Shown here: positions 35,120 to 42,955 of the stretch, piece after piece
Numbering within the stretch: position 1 is the first letter of the stretch
Layout of the letters: each line of letters begins with the position of its first letter
Assembly (NCBI RefSeq): GCF_000787815.1
Contig: NZ_BBPO01000011.1
Location: 49,050-110,291 of the forward strand
Direction of reading: 5' to 3'
Source: Streptacidiphilus neutrinimicus
GTDB lineage: Bacteria; Actinomycetota; Actinomycetes; Streptomycetales; Streptomycetaceae
DNA length: 61,242 nt
The notes under the pieces: generated by a model
What the model was told of the DNA's origin: nothing
Databases searched by the model: none
Seen by the model: only the letters and a program-made list of their open reading frames with translations
Translations under genes and position numbers: made by a program

Positions 35120-35785
35120 TCAGTGCTGGGCGAGCGTCTGACCTGTGACCTCCCACTCGACGTCGACCACGCCCTCGACGGCGCGTGCGAGCCGGGTGGC
35201 GACGGGGACGAGGGTGGGGTCGGAGAGCTGGCCGGTCAGGGTCACGACTCCGCCCGTGACGTGGACGACGACGCTCGGCGCATCCCCTCCGAAGAGATAG
35301 GCCACGACCTCCCGGCGCACCTCCTCGGCGATCTCCTCGTCCGGGCGCAGGAACACCTTCAACAGGTCGGCCCGGCTGACGATGCCCGCCAGCACGCCCC
35401 ACCGGTCCACCACCGGAAGGCGCTTGACGTGATGGCGCGCCATCTCCCGCGCCGCCTGGGCCAGGGTCGCGTCGGCGTGCACGGTCACCGCCGGCGAGGT
35501 CATCAGCTCGGCCGCGCTCACCGCGCCGGCCTTGGCCATGTCGCCGAGACGGCGCAGCTGTTCGGGTCGGCTGGGCTCGGCGTCGCGGAACTCCTCCTTG
35601 GGCAGGAGATCCGCCTCGGACACGACCCCGACCACCCGGCCCTCCCCGGCGGTCACCGGGAGGGCGCTGACCTGCCACTGGTCCATCAGCGCGACGATCT
35701 CCTTGAACAGAGCGTCCTGGCCGACCGACACGACGGTCTGGGTCATCACGTCGCTGACGATGTGCGGGCTACCGCTTCCGTACAT
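35120..35785 (-). CDS. CBS-CBS-BON domain protein
   Basis: A 221-residue protein: CBS1 (DVMTQTVVSVGQDALFKEI ... VVGVVSEADLLPKE), CBS2 (LMTSPAVTVHADATLAQAA ... LAGIVSRADLLKVFL) and BON (VHVTGGVVTLTGQLSDPTLVPVATRL). The ATG at 35785 follows GGAGG and lies inside the end of the DUF1918 gene (17-nt overlap). It belongs to the operon running from the USP at 37597 to the USP ending at 33751. Confidence 0.9.
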   Translation of the reverse strand: MYGSGSPHIVSDVMTQTVVSVGQDALFKEIVALMDQWQVSALPVTAGEGRVVGVVSEADLLPKEEFRDAEPSRPEQLRRLGDMAKAGAVSAAELMTSPAVTVHADATLAQAAREMARHHVKRLPVVDRWGVLAGIVSRADLLKVFLRPDEEIAEEVRREVVAYLFGGDAPSVVVHVTGGVVTLTGQLSDPTLVPVATRLARAVEGVVDVEWEVTGQTLAQH

Positions 35786-35999
35786 GACTGCCGCCTCCGT
35801 TCCCTTCGGGGTGGACGAAATGGACCACGTGGGCGTCCGGGCCCGGGAAGAAGAGGGTGGTCCGGCCGTTGTCCGACCAGCGGACGTCGAACGGCGGGGT
35901 GCCGTCGCCGTGATGCAGGCCGACGACCTCTCCGTCCCTGCGGACGACGCCGGGCCGGGTGCCGTCCACGACGACCTGGTCTCCGAGTGCCGCGTGCAT
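35769..35999 (-). CDS. DUF1918 domain small protein
   Basis: This 76-residue protein matches DUF1918, an SH3-like small barrel: MHAALGDQVVVDGTRPGVVRR, DGTPPFDVRWSDNGRTTLFFPGPDAHV. The function of the family is unknown. It starts 12 nt after the HTH/split-barrel gene and overlaps the CBS-BON gene by 17 nt, so all three are made together. Confidence 0.85.
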   Translation of the reverse strand: MHAALGDQVVVDGTRPGVVRRDGEVVGLHHGDGTPPFDVRWSDNGRTTLFFPGPDAHVVHFVHPEGNGGGSHVRKR

Positions 36000-36011
36000 C
36001 GGATGCTCCCC

Positions 36012-36716
36012 TCACCGCTCGTTCTCGACCGGCGGAGTCCCGATCCGGAGCTCACGTCCGGTGACTTGGCTCGGGTGGATCCGGACCAGGAGGTCGCGGT
36101 GCCCGGGCGCCCAGGGCTGCGGCTGCTCCTCTGCGGTGCGGGGGCGGTCGACGTCGCGCCCGTCCGCCTCGGCGACGCCGGACACCAGCACGCTCCAGCC
36201 GTTCGCGACGTCGTCGTCGAGACGGTCGACCTCCAGGACGACTCGTCGCCCCACCGCTCCGGACAGGGCGCCCTCGGGCTCGGTCCGGAACAGCACGACG
36301 CCGTCGACCACCCGGTAGTTGACCGGTCGGACGATCAGGGCTCCGCCCCTCTGGAAGACGACGCGGCCGACGCCGTGGCCGCCCAGCCGCGCCCAGCAAT
36401 CCCGCTCCGTCAGATCCCCCATGACGGTGCGTCGGTCGGGCTCGGGTCGGCCTGGTGCCGTGTTCTGGTCTCCGCCCAGCAGCTCCATACGGGATGTGCC
36501 CAGCGCTGCGGCGAGACGGGCGAGTTCTCCGGGGGCGACCTCGGCGGGACGCGTCTCGATCCAGTCCACGAAGCCCGGTGTCATTCCGGCGCGCTGTGCG
36601 ACCTGCGCAACGCTGAGGCCAAGCTCCCGCCGACGGCGAGTGATGCGGCGTCCCAGGTCGCCGGGGGTGGCATGTGGCGGGGTGCCCTGCGCCCCGCTGC
36701 CGCGTGTGGCGAACAT
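36012..36716 (-). CDS. HTH (XRE) - FMN-binding split barrel fusion protein
   Basis: A 234-residue protein. Residues about 15-80 are an XRE helix-turn-helix (RRRRELGLSVAQVAQRAGMTPGFVDWIE). Residues about 95-225 are a pyridoxamine 5'-phosphate oxidase-like split barrel (CWARLGGHGVGRVVF, PVNYRVVDGVVLFRTEPEG, VVLEVDRLDD). The fusion suggests a flavin- or redox-responsive DNA-binding regulator; that is inference. The ATG at 36716 follows GAGGGAG; a GTG at 36746 overlapping the previous stop is an alternative. Confidence 0.85.
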   Translation of the reverse strand: MFATRGSGAQGTPPHATPGDLGRRITRRRRELGLSVAQVAQRAGMTPGFVDWIETRPAEVAPGELARLAAALGTSRMELLGGDQNTAPGRPEPDRRTVMGDLTERDCWARLGGHGVGRVVFQRGGALIVRPVNYRVVDGVVLFRTEPEGALSGAVGRRVVLEVDRLDDDVANGWSVLVSGVAEADGRDVDRPRTAEEQPQPWAPGHRDLLVRIHPSQVTGRELRIGTPPVENER

Positions 36717-36742
36717 GATCGATTCTCCCTCTGCTTCTGCCG

Positions 36743-37597
36743 TCACCAGTGGGGGACGACGGCGACGGGACAGCTCGCGTGGTGGACAGCGGCATGGACG
36801 ACCGGTCCCAGCGCGGACACCGGGCGGTGTCTGCGTCGACCGACGACCAGCAGCGATGCCTTCTCGGCCTCCTCGACGAGAACCGCCGCAGGGTCCCCCG
36901 ACAGCTCGGCGATCGTCACCTCGACGGCGGGGAAGTGGTTGTGTGCCGACGTCACCGCCTCACGCAGGCGGTGGGCATGATGCCGCTCGACCTCGAGCCG
37001 CTCGGACTCGCCTGGCTGCTCCGGACGCGCGCCCCAGAGCGGGGGCGGCTGCCAGACGTGCACCGCCCGCAGCACGACTCCGTGTTCGTGCGCGTGGTGC
37101 AGCGCGAAGTCCAGGACTGGACGGCAGTCCCCGTCGGGATCCACGCCGGCGACGATCCGATATCCGGGTCCGGATTCGGCAGCGCGCTGGGGCACGAGGA
37201 CGACCGGCTGTTCGGCCCTCGCCGCCACCGACTGGGCGACCGAGCCAAGCAGCAACGCCTGGAAGCCGCCGTTGCCGCGGGTGCCCAGCACCAGCGTCCC
37301 GGCCTGGTCGGCGCTGCGCAGCAGCGTGAGGTCCACCGCTCCGTCGACCGTCTCGATGTCGACGCGCAGCGCGGGGTGCGCCTGGTGCAGATCCGCGGCG
37401 AGACGCGTCATCGCCTGCAGGGCAGCGCGTTCGTCTTCCCGGATCCGTTCGTCTCCGGGGCGGGCCCGGAAGCCGGTCGGCCGCACATGGATCAACCGCA
37501 CGTTGCGGCCGCTGGCGGCGGCCTCGCGCCCGGCCCAGTCGGCTGCGGTGAGGCTCGCGTCGGAGCCGTCCACGCCGACGATCAGCGGAGAGGTCAT
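36743..37597 (-). CDS. Tandem universal stress protein, first gene of a six-gene operon
   Basis: A 284-residue protein with two UspA domains. The first is canonical (LIVGVDGSDASLTAADWAG, GTRGNGGFQALLLGSV); the second ends GRRRHRPVSALGPVVHAAV, with GP instead of G(S/T). It leads the operon USP / HTH-split barrel / DUF1918 / CBS-BON / USP / USP, all closely spaced or overlapping. An OsdR-like box lies 133 bp upstream, just beyond a terminator hairpin that isolates it from the alcohol dehydrogenase gene. Confidence 0.9.
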   Translation of the reverse strand: MTSPLIVGVDGSDASLTAADWAGREAAASGRNVRLIHVRPTGFRARPGDERIREDERAALQAMTRLAADLHQAHPALRVDIETVDGAVDLTLLRSADQAGTLVLGTRGNGGFQALLLGSVAQSVAARAEQPVVLVPQRAAESGPGYRIVAGVDPDGDCRPVLDFALHHAHEHGVVLRAVHVWQPPPLWGARPEQPGESERLEVERHHAHRLREAVTSAHNHFPAVEVTIAELSGDPAAVLVEEAEKASLLVVGRRRHRPVSALGPVVHAAVHHASCPVAVVPHW

Positions 37598-37723
37598 GGC
37601 CCGGAGTCCCTTCCGTTGGGCCCGTCAGGCGGGCCCGGTTCCTCCCGTCCACGTGGACGCCCCCAGGGCGTCACCAGCGGATGGCTCACCTCCCAGCGTT
37701 CGCGCCACCCACGGTGATGGACA

Positions 37724-37737
37724 GGGCCAACCGGCCC
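37724..37737. promoter_or_regulatory. OsdR/DosR-like box (GGGCCAACCGGCCC)
   Basis: Matches 11 of 12 fixed positions; about 133 bp before the USP start at 37597. Confidence 0.6.
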
Positions 37738-37768
37738 CTACTGCGTCGCTCCCCACCCCCGTGCCACA

Positions 37769-37792
37769 GGCCCGGGTGGGGTCACCCGGGCC
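37769..37792. terminator. Terminator hairpin between alcohol dehydrogenase and the USP operon
   Basis: GGCCCGGGTG (37769-37778) pairs perfectly with CACCCGGGCC (37783-37792) over a 4-nt loop. It lies downstream of the minus-strand alcohol dehydrogenase and just upstream of the USP operon box. Confidence 0.65.
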
Positions 37793-37801
37793 CTCCCAGC
37801 G

Positions 37802-37815
37802 GGTCCGACCGGCCC
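37802..37815. promoter_or_regulatory. OsdR/DosR-like box (GGTCCGACCGGCCC)
   Basis: Matches 11 of 12 fixed positions. No intact rightward gene follows; the nearest rightward coding trace is the USP remnant at 37855. Confidence 0.5.
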
Positions 37816-37854
37816 TCCCACCACGCCCGAGCCGCGCCGCACTGGGCCGCCGGC

Positions 37855-37983
37855 GAGCCGGAGATCGAGGTCGGCGTCTGGCCCAGGCTCGCCCTGCCCG
37901 AGCGGGCCTTGCTGGACGCATCCGGTGGCGCGCGTCTGCTGGTCGGCGGGGCGCACAACGGCCCTCCGGGATTTCCCCGGGCG
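37855..37983 (+). pseudogene. Possible universal stress protein remnant
   Basis: One plus-strand frame reads EPEIEVGVWPRLALPERALLD, then ASGGARLLVGGAHNGPPGF, which resembles the end of a UspA domain (x-LLxAS-x-GAxLLVVG). No start and no proper C-terminus remain. The OsdR-like box at 37802 could be its former promoter. The rest of 37598-38019 contains no gene. Confidence 0.35.
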
Positions 37984-38019
37984 GGCCGCTCAGTGCCGGG
38001 TGTCTTCGGCCAGCCTGAT

Positions 38020-39063
38020 TCAGGTCCGGAACAGGGCGACCTTGAGCGCGCCGCTGCCCTCGGCGTCCGCGAAGACGTCGTACGCCTCCTGCATCTCGTC
38101 GAGGCCGAAGCGGTGGGTCACCAGGCCCTCGGTGTTCAGGCGTCCGGCGGCGAGCATCTCCAGCAGCATCGGGGTGGTGCGGGTGTCGACCAGGCCGGTG
38201 GTGAGGGTGACGTCACGGATCCACAGGTCCTCCAGGTGCAGTACCGCCGGGCGGCCGTGCACGCCGACGTTGGCGACGTGCCCGCCGGGGCGCACCGCCG
38301 CGGCGCACAGTTCGAAGGTCTCCGGGATACCGACCGCCTCGATGGCGACGTCGACGCCGAGGCCGTCGCGGGTGAGCTCGCGGAGGGCTTCGGGGGTCGC
38401 CTCCGCGGCGCTGAGCGCGAGGTCCGCGCCGAGGCGCTTGGCCGCGTCACGGCGGCTCGCCGCCGGGTCGACGACGACGATCCGCCCGGGGCTGTAGAGC
38501 TGCGCGGTCATGACTGCGGCGAGCCCGATCGGGCCGGCGCCCACGATGACGACCGTGTCGCCGGGCTTCACCTGCCCGTTGAGCACGCCGACCTCGAAGG
38601 AGGTCGGCAGGATGTCCGCCAGCAGCAGCGCGCTCTCGTTGGTCACCGGCTCCGGGAGCTTGTGCAGCGAGTTGTCCGCGAACGGCGTGCGCACGTACTC
38701 GGCCTGGGCGCCGTCCACCAGGTGGCCGAGGATCCAGCCGCCGCCCCCGGTGCACTGGCCGAACGCACCGGTGCGGCAGTACGCGCAGCGCCCGCACGCC
38801 GAGATGCAGGACACCAGCACGCGGTCGCCGACCGCGACGGTCCGCACGCCGTCCCCGACGGAGACGACGGTGCCGACGGCCTCGTGGCCCAGGATGCGGC
38901 CGACCTCGACCTCCGGCACGTCTCCCTTGAGGATGTGCAGGTCGGTACCGCAGATGGTGACGGCGTCGACGCGGACCACCGCGTCCTCGGGGTCGCGGAC
39001 CACGGCGTCCGGGACCTCGTCCCAGACGCGGCGGCCAGGGCCGTGGTAGGTGAGTGCCTTCAT
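38020..39063 (-). CDS. Zinc-dependent alcohol dehydrogenase
   Basis: A 347-residue medium-chain dehydrogenase: catalytic zinc cysteine in TICGTDLHILKGD, the GHEAVGTVVSVG segment, the structural zinc site CGRCAYCRTGAFGQC, and the NAD-binding VVIVGAGPIGLAAVMTAQL followed by VVDP. It oxidises alcohols or reduces aldehydes with NAD(P). A zinc ADH is also part of the S. coelicolor OsdR region. Three OsdR-like boxes lie upstream, the nearest perfect one 222 bp from the ATG. Confidence 0.92.
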   Translation of the reverse strand: MKALTYHGPGRRVWDEVPDAVVRDPEDAVVRVDAVTICGTDLHILKGDVPEVEVGRILGHEAVGTVVSVGDGVRTVAVGDRVLVSCISACGRCAYCRTGAFGQCTGGGGWILGHLVDGAQAEYVRTPFADNSLHKLPEPVTNESALLLADILPTSFEVGVLNGQVKPGDTVVIVGAGPIGLAAVMTAQLYSPGRIVVVDPAASRRDAAKRLGADLALSAAEATPEALRELTRDGLGVDVAIEAVGIPETFELCAAAVRPGGHVANVGVHGRPAVLHLEDLWIRDVTLTTGLVDTRTTPMLLEMLAAGRLNTEGLVTHRFGLDEMQEAYDVFADAEGSGALKVALFRT

Positions 39064-39278
39064 GTCCGATCACCCTCCAGTGATGGTCCGTCGAAGCCGG
39101 GACTAGCCAGGACAGGGTCGGGACAGGCGGTGCCACCGGTGAGGGCATGCAGCCACGTGCCGACGATCGTTGTGGATCGCGGCCGAGGCCGGCGTTCCCC
39201 CTGGTATCCCGGTCCCTGTGCCTCCCAGCGTTCAGCGTCACCCACCACGGGTCATGAGCCGGTACGGCCCTGCCGAGG

Positions 39279-39292
39279 GGGCCGACCGGCCC
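39279..39292. promoter_or_regulatory. OsdR/DosR-like box, perfect (GGGCCGACCGGCCC)
   Basis: Matches all 12 fixed positions; 222 bp before the alcohol dehydrogenase start, so a long leader or a more distant site is implied. Confidence 0.65.
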
Positions 39293-39351
39293 TTAAGGCA
39301 CCATCAGCGCACCAGCTCCCCCGGGCAGCGATCGCTCTCGGCCCCAGGGCC

Positions 39352-39365
39352 GGGCCGTCAGGCCC
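39352..39365. promoter_or_regulatory. OsdR/DosR-like box (GGGCCGTCAGGCCC)
   Basis: Matches 11 of 12 fixed positions; the first of a close pair with the box at 39371. It points toward a rightward USP remnant as much as toward the alcohol dehydrogenase. Confidence 0.5.
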
Positions 39366-39370
39366 GCCCT

Positions 39371-39384
39371 GGGCCGGTCAGCCC
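39371..39384. promoter_or_regulatory. OsdR/DosR-like box (GGGCCGGTCAGCCC)
   Basis: Matches 11 of 12 fixed positions and is the exact reverse complement of the box at 2938-2951. It starts 19 bp after the previous box, a spacing that would place two dimers on the same side of the helix if about 20 bp is two turns. Confidence 0.5.
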
Positions 39385-39473
39385 TCGGGTTCGACCTGAA
39401 GCAGTGCTGAGCCTGGAGGTGTTCCTTCGGCGAAGCCGCAGGGCCGCCGAGATCCCACCGCAAGCACACGCGG

Positions 39474-39566
39474 CACTTCAGCCTGCCCATCGGTCACGTA
39501 CCGCACCCTGTCCTGCACCTCGACCACGCCCCGGTCGCGGTCGTGCCCCCGGCCGACCATGCCTGA
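39474..39566 (+). pseudogene. Universal stress protein C-terminal remnant
   Basis: A plus-strand frame ends HFSLPIGHVPHPVLHLDHAP followed by VAVVPPADHA and a stop. This is the usual end of a UspA domain (VxHxxLHHAxxPVAVVP). The rest of the gene is gone, although the box pair at 39352/39371 remains about 100 bp upstream. The remainder of 39064-39657 holds only boxes and repeats. Confidence 0.6.
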
Positions 39567-39575
39567 AGCCCCGAG

Positions 39576-39644
39576 GCAGGGCCGGTGGTCGGCGGATACC
39601 GAGGAGCAGGGCCGGTGGTCGGCGGATACCGACCACCGGCCCTG
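39576..39644. terminator. Terminator hairpin with a duplicated arm
   Basis: CAGGGCCGGTGGTC (39607-39620) pairs perfectly with GACCACCGGCCCTG (39631-39644). The left arm plus loop is also present 30 bp earlier (39576-39602 equals 39606-39632), so either copy can form the stem. It ends the minus-strand CBS-BON gene that stops at 39658. Confidence 0.7.
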
Positions 39645-39657
39645 TTCGCGCGTCCGC

Positions 39658-40281
39658 TCAGGCCGCTTGCACGGTCTGGACGCGGACGTCCACGACGCCT
39701 GGCACACCCTCCAGCAGCCGGGTCAGCACCGCCGGACCGGGCTCCTCCGGGATGGGGCCGGAGAGGCGCACCACGCCCTCCGCCACGCCGATGTCGATCC
39801 CCGCCGCGGCCTGCGGGCCCATCGCGGCGAGGAGCTCGAAGCGCACGTGGCGGGCCACGTCGTCGTCGCCTCGAAGGAAGATCTTCAGGACGTCGGCGCG
39901 GCTGACGATCCCGCGCAGGTGTCCGTCGGCGTCGACCACCGGGAGGCGCTTGACCTTGCGCAGCAGCATCGCCCGTGCGGCCTCGGCCAGCGGCGCCCAG
40001 GGGTGGACGGCCACGGCCGGGGTGCTCATCAGCCCGCCGGCAGTCAGGGCGCTCCCCTCCCGAGGCGCGCTCCCGTCAGGCAGCTCCGCCGCGAGGACGT
40101 CCGACTCCGACACCACTCCGATCACCCGCCCGTCACCTGCCACGACCGGCAGTGCGCTGACGCGGCGGGTGTGCAAGATGTCCACGATCTCGTCGATCCC
40201 GGCGTCGCGGCCTACCGCTGCGACGGCGTGGGTCATCACATCGGCGACCGTGCCGCCGCTCCACACACTCTGCATGGTCAT
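39658..40281 (-). CDS. CBS-CBS-BON domain protein
   Basis: A 207-residue protein: CBS1 (DVMTHAVAAVGRDAGIDEI ... VIGVVSESDVLAAEL), CBS2 (LMSTPAVAVHPWAPLAEAA ... LRGIVSRADVLKIFL) and a shortened BON domain (IGVAEGVVRLSGPIPEEPGPA). The ATG at 40281 follows GGAGG. It diverges from the DevR/OsdR-like regulator gene, with a box between the two. Confidence 0.9.
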   Translation of the reverse strand: MTMQSVWSGGTVADVMTHAVAAVGRDAGIDEIVDILHTRRVSALPVVAGDGRVIGVVSESDVLAAELPDGSAPREGSALTAGGLMSTPAVAVHPWAPLAEAARAMLLRKVKRLPVVDADGHLRGIVSRADVLKIFLRGDDDVARHVRFELLAAMGPQAAAGIDIGVAEGVVRLSGPIPEEPGPAVLTRLLEGVPGVVDVRVQTVQAA

Positions 40282-40437
40282 GGTGGTTGCCTCCTGCGCT
40301 ATCGCTTGTGCTCGCACTCGCGACGAGGTCGCTGTGAGACCAGGGTGGCGCGGGTGGGGCTTCGGCCGCCTGAGCCGGGCGGGGCAGAGCGGCCAGACGG
40401 TCGGCCCGTGCCGAGCAGTACCGATCGCGCGATGATG

Positions 40438-40451
40438 GGACCGAACGGCCC
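40438..40451. promoter_or_regulatory. OsdR/DosR-like box (GGACCGAACGGCCC)
   Basis: Matches 11 of 12 fixed positions; 107 bp before the response regulator start and 163 bp before the divergent CBS-BON start. It suggests autoregulation. Confidence 0.6.
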
Positions 40452-40550
40452 TATCAGTGGTCCAGCCCCGGGGGCGACGATCCTTTCGACTCCCTGCACT
40501 CGTGGCAGACGGGACCCGGGCAGGGCGGATCCGAGACATGAGGTAGAGGG

Positions 40551-41270
40551 ATGACGGGCGAATTCTCCGGCGCTCCGGCTGCCGACACCATCCGGGTCTT
40601 CCTGCTGGACGACCACGAGGTGGTCCGCCGGGGCGTGCACGACTTGCTCGAAGCCGAGCCAGGCCTGGAGGTGGTCGGTGAGGCCGGGACTTGTGCGCAG
40701 GCGCTGGCCCGGGTCCCGGCGCTGCGCCCCGACGTCGCGGTCCTGGACGTGCGCCTGCCGGACGGGGACGGAATCAGTGTCTGTCGCGAACTCCGTTCCC
40801 TACTGCCCGAACTCGCCTGCCTGATGCTGACGTTGTTCGACGACGAGGACGCCCTGCTGGACGCCATCATGGCCGGGGCCTCGGGCTACGTCCTCAAACA
40901 GATCAACGGGACAGACCTGATCTCGGCGGTGCGTACCGTCGGTGCAGGCCAGTCCATGCTCGACCCGGGAGCGGCCACCCGGCTCATGGCCCGCCTGCGC
41001 GGTCAGGCCACCCAGCCGACACAACCACCGGATGCCCTGGCCGAGCTGACGGACCGCGAGCGGGACATCCTGGGCCTCATCGGCGAGGGACTGACCAACC
41101 GTGAGATCGGCCAGCGCCTCTACATGGCGGAGAAGACGGTCAAGAACCACATCTCCCGCATGCTCGCCAAGCTCGGAGTGGAGCGCCGGGTCCAGGCCGC
41201 CGTGATCGCCTCCGAGGCCGCCGCGCGCGACGCCGGCACGCACGGCTCTGCGCGGTCCGGCGGGGCCTGA
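40551..41270 (+). CDS. DevR/DosR/OsdR-like NarL-family response regulator
   Basis: A 239-residue protein. Receiver domain (about 14-130): acidic pair in [20 protein letters not shown], phospho-acceptor aspartate in [13 protein letters not shown], threonine in LMLTLF and lysine in YVLKQ. LuxR-type HTH (about 165-225): [20 protein letters not shown], then [25 protein letters not shown]. The sequence closely follows mycobacterial DevR and S. coelicolor OsdR throughout, which control hypoxia/NO dormancy regulons. No DevS/OsdK kinase is next to it or in the window. It probably binds the repeated palindrome and controls the island. Confidence 0.93.
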   Translation: MTGEFSGAPAADTIRVFLLDDHEVVRRGVHDLLEAEPGLEVVGEAGTCAQALARVPALRPDVAVLDVRLPDGDGISVCRELRSLLPELACLMLTLFDDEDALLDAIMAGASGYVLKQINGTDLISAVRTVGAGQSMLDPGAATRLMARLRGQATQPTQPPDALAELTDRERDILGLIGEGLTNREIGQRLYMAEKTVKNHISRMLAKLGVERRVQAAVIASEAAARDAGTHGSARSGGA

Positions 41271-41305
41271 CATCCGGAAGCCGGGCACCGGCCGCCGCTC
41301 CGAGG

Positions 41306-41857
41306 TCACGCCGTAGCGGTATGCCGCATGGGGAGCACGGACAACTCATCAGCGATACGGTCGGCGAAGGCGTCGATCTGGGCGCGGTCGCGGTAGTCGC
41401 CGCCGAGCCCGCTCTGGACCATGGCGTGGCCGAGCCAGCCTCGCGCGTCAGCTGAGAGGCGGCCGCCGAAGGTGACGTGGTCGCGCGCGAGGAGCCGCCG
41501 TGAGATCCGGTCGGCGCTGTGCGTCATGGGGACCTCGCCCGTGCTCGCGGAGTCGTCCAACGGGCCGCTGCTGAACGTCCACACCCAGCGCTCGGCGAGC
41601 TCGTGGCGGTAGCGGCGGGCGAAGCGGGCCGCGGAGCGGAGCCAGCGGCCCTCGTAGAGCGCGGAGCCGAGCACCACGGCGTCGTAGCCGACGGGGTCAA
41701 GCCGGTCCGACGCCTCGGCGACGGTGACCTCGGCGCGGCCCGCCCGGGCGCGCAGTCGTTCGCCGAGCCAGGCGGCGATCTCCTCCGTCGCTCCGTTGCG
41801 GCTGGCATAGGCGACGAGGATCCGCCGCTCGGGCGCGGGGGTGTCGGCGGTCGTCAT
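41306..41857 (-). CDS. Flavodoxin-domain protein (HemG-like)
   Basis: A 183-residue protein with a flavodoxin fold start ILVAYASRNGATEEIAAWLGERL and VVLGSALYEGRW, as in protoporphyrinogen IX dehydrogenase (HemG)-type flavodoxins. Streptomycete relatives lie in stress islands, so a general redox role is likelier than haem synthesis. The ATG at 41857 follows GGAGCTG. It is the last gene of the operon Rv1733c-like / MBL remnant / CBS / this gene, and converges on the response regulator. Confidence 0.8.
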   Translation of the reverse strand: MTTADTPAPERRILVAYASRNGATEEIAAWLGERLRARAGRAEVTVAEASDRLDPVGYDAVVLGSALYEGRWLRSAARFARRYRHELAERWVWTFSSGPLDDSASTGEVPMTHSADRISRRLLARDHVTFGGRLSADARGWLGHAMVQSGLGGDYRDRAQIDAFADRIADELSVLPMRHTATA

Positions 41858-41890
41858 GGTCAGCTCCTCGGGTGCAGGGTCGTTCAAGGG

Positions 41891-42619
41891 TCAGGGGCGG
41901 TGACGCAGGTCGTCGATCTCCCAGCGCACCGTTTCGGCCAGGTCGACGACGCCCTCGACCCGGCGGACCTCGGTGAGCAGGCGTTGGGCCTGGCTGCGCA
42001 GCGAGGTCCGGGCGTCGAGCAGGACGCGTCCGCGCAGGCAGGTAACGTGCAGGGTGGCGGCCCTGACACCGCACTCCGGACGCAGAGCGACTGCGCGCAC
42101 CTCCTCGGCCAGGTCGGCGTCGGTGCGGCGCAGGGCGTCCAGGAGGTCGTTCAGCGTCACCAGGCCCACCATGCGGCGGTGTTCGTCCACCACAGGCAGT
42201 TGATGGATCCGGTGGCGCAGCGCGACCAGGGCCGCGTCGGCGGCGCTGTCCTGCGGGCTGACGGTGCGGACCGGGGTGGTCATCAGCTCGGCGACGGTGA
42301 CGGCGCCCGCTCGGCGGCGGATGTCCCTGGTGATCTGGGCCTCGAAGAACGACGAGACGTCCGGCAGGGCTGTCGCGGCGAGCTTGGCGAGCAGGTCGGC
42401 CGCGCAGACCATGCCCATGGGGCGGCCCTGCTTGTCCACCACGGGCAGGTCGTCGTGGCCCTGGGCCCGCAGCGCCGCGAGGGCCGTGGCGAAGTCGGCG
42501 TCAGGCTCGACCGCGACAACCTGGTGGGTCATCAGTTGCTCCACACGCCGACGCCCGGACAGCGGGACCCGACCGGGTCGGGCTTCGTCGCCGCGTTTCC
42601 GCCTGGCGGTCCTGGTCAT
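41891..42619 (-). CDS. CBS-pair protein with C-terminal BON-like extension
   Basis: A 242-residue protein: basic N-terminus, CBS1 (LMTHQVVAVEPDADFATAL ... MGMVCAADLLAKL), CBS2 (LMTTPVRTVSPQDSAADAA ... MVGLVTLNDLLDAL) and a C-terminal segment (ATLHVTCLRGRVLLDARTSL ... VEGVVDLAETV) with the BON pattern. The ATG at 42619 follows AAGGAGG. It is cotranscribed with the flavodoxin gene 33 bp downstream. Confidence 0.87.
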   Translation of the reverse strand: MTRTARRKRGDEARPGRVPLSGRRRVEQLMTHQVVAVEPDADFATALAALRAQGHDDLPVVDKQGRPMGMVCAADLLAKLAATALPDVSSFFEAQITRDIRRRAGAVTVAELMTTPVRTVSPQDSAADAALVALRHRIHQLPVVDEHRRMVGLVTLNDLLDALRRTDADLAEEVRAVALRPECGVRAATLHVTCLRGRVLLDARTSLRSQAQRLLTEVRRVEGVVDLAETVRWEIDDLRHRP

Positions 42620-42655
42620 GTCCTGCCGCCTCCTTCCTGTGCCGATTGGCTGGGC

Positions 42656-42859
42656 TCAGCGCACCAGGACGCGCTCGCCGGAGCGCGGCACCACGGCGTT
42701 CCAGCCGAGCTCGTGCCGGATCCGGTCGCGCAGCCGCTGCGCGCCCCCCGGCTCGCCGTGGACCAGATAGACCGTGTGCGGCGGTTCGGGCGCTCCGCGC
42801 AGCCAGGCGAGGACCTCCTGCTCACGGAGACCACCTGCTTCCCGGGCCTTGCGGGCCAC
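42656..42859 (-). pseudogene. C-terminal remnant of an MBL-fold (RNA-metabolising type) hydrolase
   Basis: About 60 residues (EVLAWLRGAPEPPHTVYLVH, then GEPGGAQRLRDRIRHELGWN) match the C-terminal RMMBL tail of beta-CASP metallo-beta-lactamases. The HxHxDH metal domain is entirely absent. Genes of this family appear in DosR-type islands, so this is probably a former member lost by deletion. Confidence 0.7.
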
Positions 42860-42955
42860 GTCAAGAACTCGTCCACCCTGCTTCGCCGGCCACCGGTCGG
42901 CTCGGCCCGGGCCGTCCCTTGCGCAGGAGCTACCGGCCCTTGGTCGGAGCGCTGC

